From assembly GCA_963695375.1 (NCBI GenBank), contig OY968767.1, forward strand, positions 2,108,001 to 2,172,000: DNA of 64,000 nucleotides, given 5' to 3'. Made by a program: the position numbers and the translations under genes. The stretch is from JACCVL01 sp963695375 (GTDB lineage: Bacteria; Actinomycetota; Actinomycetes; Propionibacteriales; Nocardioidaceae). A model generated the notes under the pieces. That model saw only the letters and a program-made list of their open reading frames with translations. It was not told the origin of the DNA and ran no database searches. This document shows positions 45,863 to 56,845 of this stretch, in pieces (positions within the stretch are counted from its first letter, which is position 1; each line of letters begins with the position of its first letter).

Positions 45863-45881
45863 AACCCTCAGGGGCAGGGTT
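45863..45881. terminator. Possible terminator hairpin
   Basis: AACCCT-CAGGGGC-AGGGTT is a 6-bp stem with a seven-base loop, followed by TGCTTTCGCTT. It stands between convergent genes (45771 and 45918), where a bidirectional terminator would be expected. The weak T-tract keeps confidence low. Confidence 0.35.
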
Positions 45882-45917
45882 TGCTTTCGCTTCGCGGATT
45901 GCGGCTGTGAACGGACC

Positions 45918-46313
45918 TCAGCTACGAGTGCTTGACCGTGTCCTCGACCGTTGCCCTTCCTCCGCCGACGCCGGATACGAAACCCCGAGCGCAACACCGG
46001 TGATCAACGCCAGGACCAGGTTGTGAACCGTGTCCGGCGCCAGCAAGAAGTGCGCCAGCCAGAGAAGTGGGACCACCGTCATGACGAGCCACGCCCAGCG
46101 GTGGCCGCGACGGAAGGCAGTAAACAAGACGACGAGAATGACCACGCTGAGCGCCAACCAGGTGATGCCCCAGCCGCGGATCAGGAGTTCTCCCTCGCCG
46201 GGGCGAAACTCGGGCTGATTGAGAACCGTGAATGGTGATATCACCATCGTCAGCGAGATCAGCAGGCTGAATACCTCGGTGACCACGAGGACCACAAAAC
46301 CGACCTTGCCCAT
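45918..46313 (-). CDS. Small membrane protein, unknown function
   Basis: 131-residue protein with four predicted membrane segments: VGFVVLVVTEVFSLLISLTMV, GITWLALSVVILVVLFTAF, WAWLVMTVVPLLWLAHFLLA and NLVLALITGVALGVSY. ATG at 46313 follows GAGGGG; GTG at 46328 is possible. The family is not recognised. The surrounding 45.8-46.4 kb is visibly less GC-rich than its neighbours and its codons end in A/T more often, so it may be a recent arrival. Confidence 0.7.
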   Translation of the reverse strand: MGKVGFVVLVVTEVFSLLISLTMVISPFTVLNQPEFRPGEGELLIRGWGITWLALSVVILVVLFTAFRRGHRWAWLVMTVVPLLWLAHFLLAPDTVHNLVLALITGVALGVSYPASAEEGQRSRTRSSTRS

Positions 46314-46402
46314 GCCGCTGCCCCTCACTGTGTGGGTGTTGCCATGGTAGGCATTCGGCGGGCCGTAGGGACAGACCCAACAAATGAGCGGACGATCCTT
46401 GG

Positions 46403-47945
46403 CTACAGCAATGCCCGCACGGCGACGATGGTGTCGGCCTCGTCAGGCGGCTTGTCGTCGCGGTAGCGCAGCACGCGGGCGAACCTCAGCGCGACGCCGC
46501 CGGGGTAGCGCGTCGAGCGCTGGACCCCGTCGAAGGCGATCTCGACCACCTGCTCGGGCCGGACGGTCACGACCCATCCGTCGTCGGAGACCTGCAGACC
46601 TCGAAAGCGCTCGGTCTGCCACGCCAGCATCGCATCGGTCATCCCCTTGAACGTCTTGCCCAGCATCACGAAGTCGTCGGCGTCGGGGTCCCGGGCGCCG
46701 AGGTGGAGGTTCGACAGCCAGCCCCTGCGGCGGCCATGCCCCCACTCCGCCGCCAGCACGACCAGGTCGAGGGTGTGCCGGGGCTTCACCTTGACCCAGG
46801 CGGCGCCGCGGCGACCGGCTTCGTAGGGGGCGTCCGGCGACTTCGAGCACGACGCCCTCGAAGCCGCGCTGGACGGTGTCGGCGAAGAAGTCCGCCACCG
46901 CTGCGTGGTCGGCGGTGCGCAGTCGCGGAACCACCAGCTCGGTCGGCGCCAGCCGGTCGAGTGCCTCCGCTCGGACGGTCAGCGGCTCGGTCATCAGGTC
47001 GCGGCCGTCCAGGTGCAGGACGTCGAACAGGTACGTCGACACCGGCGTGCTCGCGCGCAGCGCCGGGACGTCGGCTCGAGACGCAGTGCGGGCCGCCGTG
47101 ACCTGGAACGGATGCGGCCGGCCGTCCGGGCGCCCCGCCACCGCCTCGCCGTCGAGCACCGCGGTGTCGGCCGGCAGCCGGCGGACCGCCTCGACGACCT
47201 CGGGCAGCCGGTCGGTGATGTCGTCGAGCGTGCGGGTCACCACCAGCACGTCGTCCGCCTGCTTGTGCACCTGCACCCGGATGCCGTCGATCTTGGCGTC
47301 CACGACCACGTCGCGGCCGTCCGGTGCGAGTCGGTCGAGGGCGGCCGTGACGTCGGCCGCGCTGGCGGCGAGCATCGGCCGCACCGGCCTGCCGACGGTG
47401 AGTCGCACCGCGGCCAACCCGGCCGGCCCGTCGTCCACGGCGATCCGTGCGGCCGCGGTGGACGATCCGAGCAGCATCGCGGCCCGGCGCAGGTCGGCCA
47501 GCGGCACTCCGACCGCGCTGGCCAGGGCGTCCAGGACCAGGGCATCGAGGGCGCCCTGACGCAGCTCGCCCATCAGCAACCGGCGGAGCAGGTCCTGCTC
47601 GTCCACGGTCGCCCGGGACAGCAGCGCGTGCAGCCCGGCGCGACGGGCGGCCTGGCTCCCCGGACCGCTCAGCGCGCTGAGCTGTTCGAGCGCGGCGTCC
47701 ACGTCGGTCAGCGACAGCTGTGGCTGATCGGCCGGCGCCGGCAGCTCCACCAGCGAGCGCCACCCGACCCCCGTCCGCCGCTGCGGCAGCTCGCCGGCGC
47801 AATAGGCCACCGCCAGCTCGACCTCCTCGGGCCGGCAGCGACGCAGCAGCTCGGCCAGCAGGCCCCGCTTCGCTCCCCGGGCCCGCGTCGCCCCGACCGC
47901 GCGGGAGGTGTCGACGAGCTCGGCCAGCAGCACGACCCCCATCAT
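46403..47945 (-). pseudogene. lig: ATP-dependent DNA ligase, single-base frameshift
   Basis: Actinobacterial ATP-dependent DNA ligase of the LigB type, about 510 residues. It has an N-terminal DNA-binding domain, the adenylation lysine in KIDGIRVQVHK, LDGEAV and a C-terminal OB domain. The first frame (start ATG ATG at 47945) reads to RGFEGVVLE and then shifts. Removing the C at 46844 (G on the minus strand) restores KSPDAPYEAGRRGAAWVKV, joining the frame that runs KPRHTLDLVVLAAEWGHG to the TAG at 46403. Everything else is intact, so a sequencing error is as likely as a real mutation. It is divergent from an AlkA-like glycosylase gene. Confidence 0.85.
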
Positions 47946-47996
47946 CGCCGGTGCTGCCGACACCGCTTGGACGGATCACCGGACGATACTGCGGCG

Positions 47997-48932
47997 GTGG
48001 CTCCCTCCACCCGACAGTGGCGTCCCGGCCGCCCGGTCCCGCTGGCGACCCTGCTCGGGCCGTTGCGCCGCGGAGGTGCCGACCCGGCGATGCGCTGGGT
48101 CGACGGCCAGGTGTGGCGCACCGCGCGTACCCCGGACGGTCCGGCGACGATGCGCGTGCACACCGCCGACGGCGGACGCGCGGTGCAGGGCGCGGCCTGG
48201 GGGGCGGGCGCGGACTGGATGCTCGACGCGCTGCCCGGCATGCTGGGCGGCCGCGACGCCGGCGCGGACGACTTCGCCGCCGTCGCCGCCCGACATCCGT
48301 TCCTCCGGGAGGCGCTGCGCCGGCACCCGCACTGGCGGGTGCCCCGGTCCGGGCTGGTCTTCGAGGCGATGCTGGCGGCCGTGCTCGAGCAGAAGGTGAC
48401 CGGCCAGGAGGCCCGGGCCGGCTGGCGGACGCTGTTGCTCCGCTTCGGCGACCCGGCGCCCGGGCCGGGTGAACAGCTCGGCCTCCGGGTCACGCCCGCA
48501 CCGGAGACGGTGCGGATGATCCCCTCCTGGGAGTGGCTGCGGATGCCGGTCGACCCGGCCCGGTCCCGCGCCGCCGTCGTGACCGCCCAGGTGGCGCCCG
48601 CGCTGGAACGGACGGCGGCGCTGGCGCACGCCGAGGCCGAGCGGGTGCTCCGCACCCTCCCGGGCATCGGGGAGTGGACCGCCGCGGAGGTGCGCCAGCG
48701 GGCACACGGCGACCCGGACGCGGTGAGCTTCGGCGACTACCACGTGCCGGCCAGCATCGGGATGACCCTGACCGGGGAGCCGGTCGACGACGCCCGGCTC
48801 GCCGAGCTGCTCGAGGAGTTCCGGCCGCACCGGTACCGGGTGCAGCGGATGGTCGAGCTGTGCGGCATCGGGAAGCCGCGCCGCGGACCGCGGATGGCCC
48901 CCCGGCGACACCTCCCGGGTCGCTACGGCTGA
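47997..48932 (+). CDS. DNA-3-methyladenine glycosylase family protein (AlkA-like, HhH-GPD)
   Basis: 311-residue base-excision repair enzyme. The C-terminal half has the helix-hairpin-helix LPGIGEWTAAEVRQRA, then GDPDAVSFGDYHVPASIG with the catalytic aspartate. An EQKVTGQEARAGWRTLL stretch and an N-terminal partner domain complete the AlkA-like fold. It removes alkylated purines. GTG at 47997 has GATACT (47985-47990) six bases upstream. It is divergent from the ligase, with 51 bp between the starts. Confidence 0.87.
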   Translation: MAPSTRQWRPGRPVPLATLLGPLRRGGADPAMRWVDGQVWRTARTPDGPATMRVHTADGGRAVQGAAWGAGADWMLDALPGMLGGRDAGADDFAAVAARHPFLREALRRHPHWRVPRSGLVFEAMLAAVLEQKVTGQEARAGWRTLLLRFGDPAPGPGEQLGLRVTPAPETVRMIPSWEWLRMPVDPARSRAAVVTAQVAPALERTAALAHAEAERVLRTLPGIGEWTAAEVRQRAHGDPDAVSFGDYHVPASIGMTLTGEPVDDARLAELLEEFRPHRYRVQRMVELCGIGKPRRGPRMAPRRHLPGRYG

Positions 48933-48938
48933 GCGAGA

Positions 48939-49571
48939 TCACTGCCTCGGCCACGCCGGTCGGTCCATCCGGATCCACCCACGCTGCGGCACGGTGTCCT
49001 GGCACCAGACCGGATAGCCGCCGCCGCTGCCGCACTGCGGCGACGTCGGCCGGTGGTAGGTGGCGGTCCAGAAGTACTGCCGCGCGCCCAGCCGCTTGCG
49101 GCCGGCGGTCACCACCACGGTTCGCCGGTCCGGCCGCATCATCGGCAGCCGGGCGATCACCCGGCGGGTCGCGTTCGAGATCAGCTCGGCCACCGGCTCG
49201 CCGTCGTGGGCGCTGATCCGCAGGTTGCGCTCGGCGCCGCGCTGCCCGTCGGTGTCCAGCTCGATCACCAGGCTGCGGCGGTGCGGGTGCAGGGCCGTGG
49301 CGTCGAAGGCCTTGAAGGTGCGGACCCGGAAGGCCACGGTGACGTGCTGGCCCCGGGTGTCGGATGTCACCCGGTGCCGCACCCGAGCGATGTCGAGTCG
49401 TCCGGCGGTGTCGTCGGGATCGGTCACCTGGGTGGTGTAGGTGTGGCCGTCGCCGCGGAGCTCGCGGGCGGCCGCGCCGCCCGGCGCGAGGCCGACCAGG
49501 GTCAGCGGGAGGACAGTGGCGGTGGCGAGCGCCGCCAGGCGGGAGGTGTGGCGCGGCGAGAGGTGGGGCAC
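48939..49571 (-). CDS. Secreted protein, unknown function
   Basis: 210-residue protein with a signal peptide (RLAALATATVLPLTLVGLAPGGAAA) and a mature domain of mixed strands: GDGHTYTTQVTDPDDTAGRLDI, SLVIELDTDGQRGAERNLRIS, ending CGSGGGYPVWCQDTVPQ with two cysteines that may form a disulfide. The family is not recognised, but similar small exported proteins are common in actinobacteria. GTG at 49571 has GGAG upstream. It ends six bases from the glycosylase stop, tail to tail. Confidence 0.7.
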   Translation of the reverse strand: MPHLSPRHTSRLAALATATVLPLTLVGLAPGGAAARELRGDGHTYTTQVTDPDDTAGRLDIARVRHRVTSDTRGQHVTVAFRVRTFKAFDATALHPHRRSLVIELDTDGQRGAERNLRISAHDGEPVAELISNATRRVIARLPMMRPDRRTVVVTAGRKRLGARQYFWTATYHRPTSPQCGSGGGYPVWCQDTVPQRGWIRMDRPAWPRQ

Positions 49572-49656
49572 GGAGACTCCGTCCTGCTGCAGCGGAGCAC
49601 GGCACGGCTGTGCGATGCGCCCGGAACCTAGGCGGGTCGGTGAGCCGGCTGCGACC

Positions 49657-49668
49657 GCTGTGCACAGC
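49657..49668. promoter_or_regulatory. 12-bp palindrome upstream of uvrB
   Basis: GCTGTGCACAGC is a perfect palindrome about 24 bp upstream of the uvrB PafBC-like -35 motif and 52 bp before the start codon. It could be an operator site. It is not a LexA box. Confidence 0.3.
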
Positions 49669-49691
49669 CCGGCACGAGCAGCCGCCGCCGC

Positions 49692-49713
49692 TGTCGGCGG
49701 ACGGCCGTACGCT
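49692..49713 (+). promoter_or_regulatory. PafBC/RecA-independent-type damage promoter of uvrB
   Basis: TGTCGGCG, eight bases, then TACGCT. This fits the actinobacterial RecA-NDp pattern TTGTCRGTG, 8 bases, TAnnnT used by the activator PafBC. The -10 ends seven bases before the ATG at 49721, so the transcript would be leaderless. No LexA box was seen upstream of uvrB. Confidence 0.55.
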
Positions 49714-49720
49714 CGGGCCC

Positions 49721-51826
<2,106 letters not shown>

Positions 51827-51905
51827 CCGACCACCTGGGGGTCCGGGGCGCCGACACCGACCACGGACGGGTCGTGGCCATGGGGTGGGCGGCGGGAGCC
51901 GACCG

Positions 51906-52253
51906 GTGAGCCTGACGTCCGCCGACCTGCGCTCGTACGCGCTCAGTCGACCGGGTGCGTGGCAGGACGAGCCGTGGGAGGGCGACATCGTGGCCAAGGT
52001 CGCCGACAAGATCTTCGTCTTCCTCGGTGACACGGCTGTGGGCGTCAAGTGCGGCGCCAACCGGGACGAGGCCGACGAGTGGCTGCACCGGTTCCCCGAC
52101 GACGCAACGGTGATGGCCTATATCGGTCGCTCCGGGTGGAACACGCTGCGCTTCGGGGGTGCGATCCCCGACGAGGAGGTGCTCGAGGCGGTCGACGAGT
52201 CGTACCGGGCGGTTGTCGCCAAGCTGCCCAAGCGCCGACGACCAGCCGGCTGA
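51906..52253 (+). CDS. MmcQ/YjbR family protein
   Basis: 115-residue CyaY-fold protein: LTSADLRSYALSRPGAWQDEP, WEGDIVAKVADKIFVFLGD and WNTLRFGGAIPDEEVLEAVDESYRAVVAKLP. The GTG at 51906 overlaps, as GTGA, the stop of a 28-codon frame that itself overlaps uvrB (51823-51909). GTG at 51885 is an alternative start. The VOC gene follows 15 bp later, mirroring the VOC/YjbR pair at 44.9-45.8 kb. A role linked to DNA repair is only suggested by position. Confidence 0.82.
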   Translation: MSLTSADLRSYALSRPGAWQDEPWEGDIVAKVADKIFVFLGDTAVGVKCGANRDEADEWLHRFPDDATVMAYIGRSGWNTLRFGGAIPDEEVLEAVDESYRAVVAKLPKRRRPAG

Positions 52254-52268
52254 CAGGCAGGAGTAGCG

Positions 52269-52691
52269 ATGGCGACGCCGATCCAGGTCACCTTCGACTG
52301 TGCCGACCCGGGTGCTCTGGCTGCGTTCTGGGCGCAGGCCCTCGGCTACGTCGTGCAGCCGCCGCCGGAGCCGTTCCCGAGCTGGGAGGACGCCTTGACC
52401 GCCTGGGGGGTCCCGCGCCACCTCTGGAACTCGCGCTCGGCCGTGATCGACCCCGACGGCGACGGGCCGCGGTTGTTCTTCCAGCAGGTCCCGGAGGGCA
52501 AGCAGGTGAAGAACCGGATGCACGTCGACCTCAAGGCCGGCGGATCCGGCGACGACCGACGGGGTCGCATCGATACCGAGGTCGAGCGGCTGCTCGGCCT
52601 CGGGGCGACCGTGTTGTACCCGCTGGAGGAGTGGGGGAGTTACTCCGTGACGATGCAGGACCCGGAGGGCAACGAGTTCTGCGTCGACTAG
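52269..52691 (+). CDS. VOC/glyoxalase-fold protein
   Basis: 140-residue single-domain VOC protein with QVTFDCADPGALAAFWAQALGY, LFFQQVPEGKQVKNRMHVDL and VTMQDPEGNEFCVD at the C-terminus, the usual strand-loop with a metal/ligand glutamate. Glyoxalase or dioxygenase-like activity is possible but not shown. A GGAG ribosome-binding site precedes ATG 52269 and the gap to the YjbR gene is 15 bp, so the two are probably co-transcribed. Confidence 0.82.
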   Translation: MATPIQVTFDCADPGALAAFWAQALGYVVQPPPEPFPSWEDALTAWGVPRHLWNSRSAVIDPDGDGPRLFFQQVPEGKQVKNRMHVDLKAGGSGDDRRGRIDTEVERLLGLGATVLYPLEEWGSYSVTMQDPEGNEFCVD

Positions 52692-52847
52692 TCCCGCCTG
52701 CGGCATGGTCAGCTGTGCCCATGGGACCCCGGCCAGTCCGACCGGGCTAGTCCGATCGTGTCATTGCGCCTCATCGTCGGGCGGACGAGCGTGGCCGGCA
52801 CCGGTCACCGCGACTGCGCGGTGCGACCAGCGCGGAAGGAGTCCGTC

Positions 52848-53309
52848 ATGCGCCGTCTGCTCCTCGCCCTCGGGCTGGCCGTCGTGCTTCTCACAGCCGG
52901 CCCCGCTGCGGCCGCGCCACCGGTCACCGAGACGAACCACGCGAAGAACCTGACCGAGACCTTTGTCGACGTCCTGCCCACCTGCGCCGAGGGCGGATCG
53001 TCGTATCGGGTCACGACCACGAGCAACCTGGTGGAGCACGTGACCAGCTTCGAGGACGGGCGGGTGCACGCCACGTTCACTCAAGCCGGCAAGTTCGTCG
53101 CGCGTCCGCTCGCGGCTGGTCAGCCCAGCTACACCGGCCGGTTCACCGTCTGGGGTGGCTTCAACGTCAACGGCAAGACCGTGAACGGCACGTTCACGTT
53201 CTCGATCAGCGGGGTCGGCTCGGACGGCTCGCGGCTGCGCCTCAACTCCGTCGAGCACTTCAACCAGCGCCCGGACGGCTCGGTGCATGAGTTCTTCCGC
53301 TGTCACTGA
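52848..53309 (+). CDS. Small secreted protein, unknown function
   Basis: 153-residue protein with a clear signal peptide (MRRLLLALGLAVVLLTAG, cleavage near AAA-APP) and a beta-rich mature domain, with KNLTETFVDVLPTCAEGGSS, HVTSFEDGRVHATFTQ and a final cysteine in HEFFRCH that may pair with the first. It is similar in plan to small actinobacterial secreted domains of unknown function. ATG at 52848 follows GGAAGGAG. The 156 bp before it hold no gene. Confidence 0.75.
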   Translation: MRRLLLALGLAVVLLTAGPAAAAPPVTETNHAKNLTETFVDVLPTCAEGGSSYRVTTTSNLVEHVTSFEDGRVHATFTQAGKFVARPLAAGQPSYTGRFTVWGGFNVNGKTVNGTFTFSISGVGSDGSRLRLNSVEHFNQRPDGSVHEFFRCH

Positions 53310-53310
53310 G

Positions 53311-55020
53311 TCAGGAAAGGTCCCAGCGACCAGGTAGCGCGAGGACGCCCGCGGGGGCGACGCCGGCGCGGGCGAGCACGGCCTCGAGACCGGACATGCC
53401 GTGCGATCCGACCGGTGCGGCCAGCATGGCCGCCGCACCGAGCGGCAGTGCCGCGGCGGCCGCCTCGCTCGAGGTCGCCGGCCGGAACCGCTGCAGCGGC
53501 CCGACCTGGGGGACCGTCCGCGGCCGCACCTCGTCCGCGTGCAGCCCGGCCCGTTCGGCGGCCCGGCCGATCGCGGTCCGCAGCCCGCCGATGGTGTCGA
53601 CGAGCCCGGACCCGGCCGCGTCCGCGCCGGTCCAGATCCGGCCCCGGGCGAGCGGCTCCAGCTGGTCGAGCGGCATCCCGCGGTCGTGCGCGGCCTTGCC
53701 GGTGAAGTCCGCGTAGACCTCGTCCAGCCAGCCGTTCAGCCGCTCCCACTGCTCGTCGTCGAACGGGGCGTCGCTGCCGAACATCGTCGCCTGCCGGCCG
53801 GCGCCGACCGCGCTCACGCCGATCCCGACCCGACCGAGCGCGTCGCCGACCGCCAGCTTGCCGGCCACCACGCCGATCGACCCGGTGATGGTGCTGTCGG
53901 TCGCGACGATCTCGTCACAGCCCATCGCGACGAAGTAGCCGCCGGACGCGGCGACGCTGCCCATCGACGCGACGACCGGCCGCCCGCTGGCCCGCAGCTG
54001 CAGCACCTCCCGGCGCACCGCGTCCGAGGCGATGTACGACCCGCCGGGGCTGACCACCCGCAGGACGACGGCGCGGACGTCCGGCCGGCGCGACGCGGCC
54101 CGCAGCGCCGCGGTGACGGTGTCCGACCCCGCCATCGGTCCGCCGAGCGGGGTGCCGTGGCTGCGGCCGGGCACGATGCCACCCACCACCGGGACCACGG
54201 CCACCGTCGGCCGGGCGCGGTCGCGGGCCCGGACGGCCACGGCATTGGCCAGCGGTGGGCTCCACCGGTGCACGTACCGCAGCGTGAGCCGCCCGTCGTC
54301 TGCCAGGCGGCTGCGCAGGTCGGCGTAGACCTCGTCCCGGTAGCCGAGCCGGTCCAGCAGCCCCGCGCGGACGGACGACTCGGCGCTCAGCGGGGCCTCG
54401 TCCACGGCGGCCCGCACGTCGTCCTCGCTCAGCCGCCGCCGGCGGGCGGTCTGTCGGACCAGCGTCGTCAGCACCGAGTCGGCCACCCGCTGCAGTGCTT
54501 CGTGCTGCGCCGGTGGCATGGCCTCGCTCATGAAGGTGTCGGCGGCCCCCTTGTACTCGTGTCGCTGGCCGAGCTGGGGCTGCACGCCCAGCCGGTCCAG
54601 CAGCCCGCGCAGATAGACGCCGCGCAGCGACACCCCGGTCAGCCCGAGCAGCCCGCTCGGCTGCATCCAGATGGTGTCGAAGGCGACCGCCAGCCGGTAG
54701 CTGGCGCTGGCCCCGCTCAGCTCGCCGAACGACTCCGCGTACGCGACGGTGACCCGGCCCGAGCGGCCGAAGTCCTCCACCGCCGCGCCCAGCTCGTCTG
54801 CCTGCGACGGGGTCAGGGTCTCGTGGCCGAGGTGGCCGACCAGACCGACCACGTGCGGATCCGCCGTGGCCCGCCGCAGCCGCTCCACCAGGCCGCGCAG
54901 GGTGGGCATCCCGCGGGTGCGCAGCGCCCCGGCCGGGTCCGGCGGCGGAGCCTCGAGCAGCCCGCGCGACAGGTCCAGCTCGAGCAGGACCGGTGGCCGG
55001 GACGTCGCCGGGGTGCGCAT
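53311..55020 (-). CDS. sppA: Signal peptide peptidase SppA (67K type)
   Basis: 569-residue serine peptidase of the S49 family, cutting remnant signal peptides in the membrane. It has two tandem crotonase-like halves. The general base is K157 (EYKGAADTF) in the first half and the nucleophile is S359 (GSVAASGGYF) in the second, the spacing known from E. coli SppA. A transmembrane anchor at the N-terminus is not obvious, so it may be peripheral. TAGCGT on the minus strand ends six bases before the ATG at 55020, suggesting a leaderless transcript. Confidence 0.92.
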   Translation of the reverse strand: MRTPATSRPPVLLELDLSRGLLEAPPPDPAGALRTRGMPTLRGLVERLRRATADPHVVGLVGHLGHETLTPSQADELGAAVEDFGRSGRVTVAYAESFGELSGASASYRLAVAFDTIWMQPSGLLGLTGVSLRGVYLRGLLDRLGVQPQLGQRHEYKGAADTFMSEAMPPAQHEALQRVADSVLTTLVRQTARRRRLSEDDVRAAVDEAPLSAESSVRAGLLDRLGYRDEVYADLRSRLADDGRLTLRYVHRWSPPLANAVAVRARDRARPTVAVVPVVGGIVPGRSHGTPLGGPMAGSDTVTAALRAASRRPDVRAVVLRVVSPGGSYIASDAVRREVLQLRASGRPVVASMGSVAASGGYFVAMGCDEIVATDSTITGSIGVVAGKLAVGDALGRVGIGVSAVGAGRQATMFGSDAPFDDEQWERLNGWLDEVYADFTGKAAHDRGMPLDQLEPLARGRIWTGADAAGSGLVDTIGGLRTAIGRAAERAGLHADEVRPRTVPQVGPLQRFRPATSSEAAAAALPLGAAAMLAAPVGSHGMSGLEAVLARAGVAPAGVLALPGRWDLS

Positions 55021-55053
55021 GTCACCACGCTAGCCCGGCCCCCGACCGAGCGG

Positions 55054-56460
55054 TCAGCCGATCTCGACGACCACCAGGTCACCACCGACGAAGACCGGGA
55101 ATCGTGAGGTCGCGGCGTAGGTGCGCTTGGGTCGCTCGCCGTGTCGTGGCACGTACACCGCCACCGGCCGGCGAGGCGTCATCTCGACCTGGAGCTGGTG
55201 CGACCGGACCGGGATCCGATCCCCGTCCGGGTAGTGCTCGGCCACCGCCACGTCCCGCCACAACAGCAGGTAGTGCCGCCCGTCGCGCTTCTGCACCAGC
55301 GTCTGGCGCAGGTCGCTCCTACCGCCGCTCACCCGCAGTTGCAGCGGAGCGGGCGCGAACGCCGGGCCCCGGTCCGCCAGCAGGGACAGGAACCGCTTCG
55401 TGCTGTAGAACTCGGGCTTCTTCCGCCAGGTGTCCGGGGTCGACCGGGCGACCGTGTGCTCGGTCATCGCGATCAGGCCGAAGTGCGCGTTGCGGTCGGC
55501 GGTCCGGTTGATGCTGGCCTGGCTGGTGTGGTCGATCGGGTCGGGGTCGTCGAGCAGCTCGAACCGGCCGTACACCGAGTTGCGCTGGAAGAAGTCGCAG
55601 ATCCCGCGCACCGCGTAGCTGGCCGAGGCGAACTCCGGCACGGTCTTGCCGGTGTTGTCCTGCGGCGAGTTGTTGTAGCCGGTCTCGGTGAAGATCCACT
55701 GATCGGCGTTCGGGAAGCAGCGGCTGAGGATGGAGATGTGCTCGTCGATGCCCCGGCTCGGGCTGGTGCCCTTGTTGTACATGTGCGCGTTGCCGATGTC
55801 CGACCACTCACTCAGGTCGCCGAGCTCGGCCGCCCGGCCCGCGGTGATGTCGGTCCGCGTGGACGGGCCCGCGACCGGGATGCCGGCAGTCGCCGAGTTC
55901 GCCTTGGCGGCCCGCCAGAGCGCCTTCTGCATCACCCGGGCATGCGCGGCCCACTGCGGGTCCCGGGGGAAGCCGTCGATCTCGTTGCAGCCGCCGAGGG
56001 AGTGCAGCAGGTTCGACAGGTTGCCGACCCGGGGCTTGTAGTACGACGCGAGGTAGCTCATCACCTGGCGGTTGACGGCGTCCGCGTTCCGCCAGTCCGA
56101 CAGGTTGCCGACCGTGGCGTGCCAGCGGGTCCCGGAGCGCGCGAGCGCGAGCATCGCCCGCTGCTGGTTGCGGGTGCCGGTGGAGGCGCCGGTGGTGATG
56201 CGCTCGCGGACGATGCGCACCCCCAGCTCCCGGAGCAGGTCGACCACGGCGTCGGTGTGCCCGTAGACGGTGTCCCGGTAGAAGAGCTTGGTGTTCACCA
56301 TGTAGGACTCGCAGATGTCGTCGGCCCGGCGGGCCCGGACGGAGGGGAGCGCTCTGGTGGGGTCCGGTCGGAGCACCTCCCCGGCGGCGAGGGCGGGTGC
56401 CGGTGCGGCCAGTGAGGCGAACGAGGCCAGGCCGAGGGTCAGGACGTCACGTCGGTGCAT
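55054..56460 (-). CDS. Secreted glycoside-hydrolase-like (TIM-barrel) protein
   Basis: 468-residue exported protein; the N-terminus MHRRDVLTLGLASFASLAAP looks like a Tat or Sec leader. The fold appears to be a GH clan A-type barrel with a possible acid/base in GGCNEIDG and a nucleophile in FTETGYNNSP, followed by a beta-sandwich tail (YLLLWRDVAVAEHYP, PVAVYVPRHGERP, GGDLVVVEIG). The polysaccharide substrate is unknown. The last 40 residues are repeated in a fragment 79 bp upstream of its start. It may act on cell-wall or extracellular glycan. Confidence 0.75.
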   Translation of the reverse strand: MHRRDVLTLGLASFASLAAPAPALAAGEVLRPDPTRALPSVRARRADDICESYMVNTKLFYRDTVYGHTDAVVDLLRELGVRIVRERITTGASTGTRNQQRAMLALARSGTRWHATVGNLSDWRNADAVNRQVMSYLASYYKPRVGNLSNLLHSLGGCNEIDGFPRDPQWAAHARVMQKALWRAAKANSATAGIPVAGPSTRTDITAGRAAELGDLSEWSDIGNAHMYNKGTSPSRGIDEHISILSRCFPNADQWIFTETGYNNSPQDNTGKTVPEFASASYAVRGICDFFQRNSVYGRFELLDDPDPIDHTSQASINRTADRNAHFGLIAMTEHTVARSTPDTWRKKPEFYSTKRFLSLLADRGPAFAPAPLQLRVSGGRSDLRQTLVQKRDGRHYLLLWRDVAVAEHYPDGDRIPVRSHQLQVEMTPRRPVAVYVPRHGERPKRTYAATSRFPVFVGGDLVVVEIG

Positions 56461-56793
56461 GCGGGGGTCTCCACTCAGGGGAGGGGCGGCGGGACTTTCG
56501 GGCGCGGTGGAAGCGCGTGGTGCGGCGGCGGACGCCGCTCAGCCGAGCTCGACCACCACCAGGTCCTTACCCACCGGCACCCGGATCCATGCGCGGGGCG
56601 GGTTGGTGCCCCGCGGGCGGCCGCTCCGGCGGGGTACGTACACCGCGCTGGACGGAAAGTGTCGGCTGCGCATGAGGAACCGCCTCTGCGTCGGCCGAGT
56701 CGGCGGCTGCGCCGACCCGGTGGTGGTGGCTCACCCCCACGCGGTGTCCCTCCCGCTGGCCGCAGCAGAGAGTACACAAACGACTACTATGGG
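56461..56793. other. Non-coding stretch with a gene remnant
   Basis: Between the glycosidase-like gene and the terC promoter there is no complete gene. It holds the C-terminal remnant at 56539-56673 and G/C-rich sequence with short repeats. Confidence 0.5.
56539..56673 (-). pseudogene. C-terminal remnant of a glycosidase-like paralogue
   Basis: A reverse-strand frame of 44 codons (ATG at 56673, stop at 56539) reads MRSRHFPSSAVYVPRRSGRP, then a variable stretch, then VGKDLVVVELG. It matches the C-terminus of the neighbouring gene (AVYVPRHGERP ... VGGDLVVVEIG). The rest of the gene is missing, so this is the tail of a lost tandem copy or a partial duplication. It is not expected to be functional. 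Confidence 0.7.
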
Positions 56794-56799
56794 TAAAAT
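56794..56799 (+). promoter_or_regulatory. Probable -10 element for terC and its riboswitch
   Basis: TAAAAT stands in a locally AT-rich stretch (ACTACTATGGGTAAAAT) that is unusual here. A start near 56807 would give a 175-base leader containing the riboswitch. Confidence 0.5.
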
Positions 56800-56845
56800 C
56801 GGCCCGGATTCGTCCTGCCCCGGGTTACCTGGGACGATGGACGCC

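Noticed and set aside
49572..49720. LexA box upstream of uvrB
   Set aside because: No GAAC-N4-GTTC pattern is present; only an unrelated GCTGTGCACAGC palindrome and the PafBC-like motif were seen.
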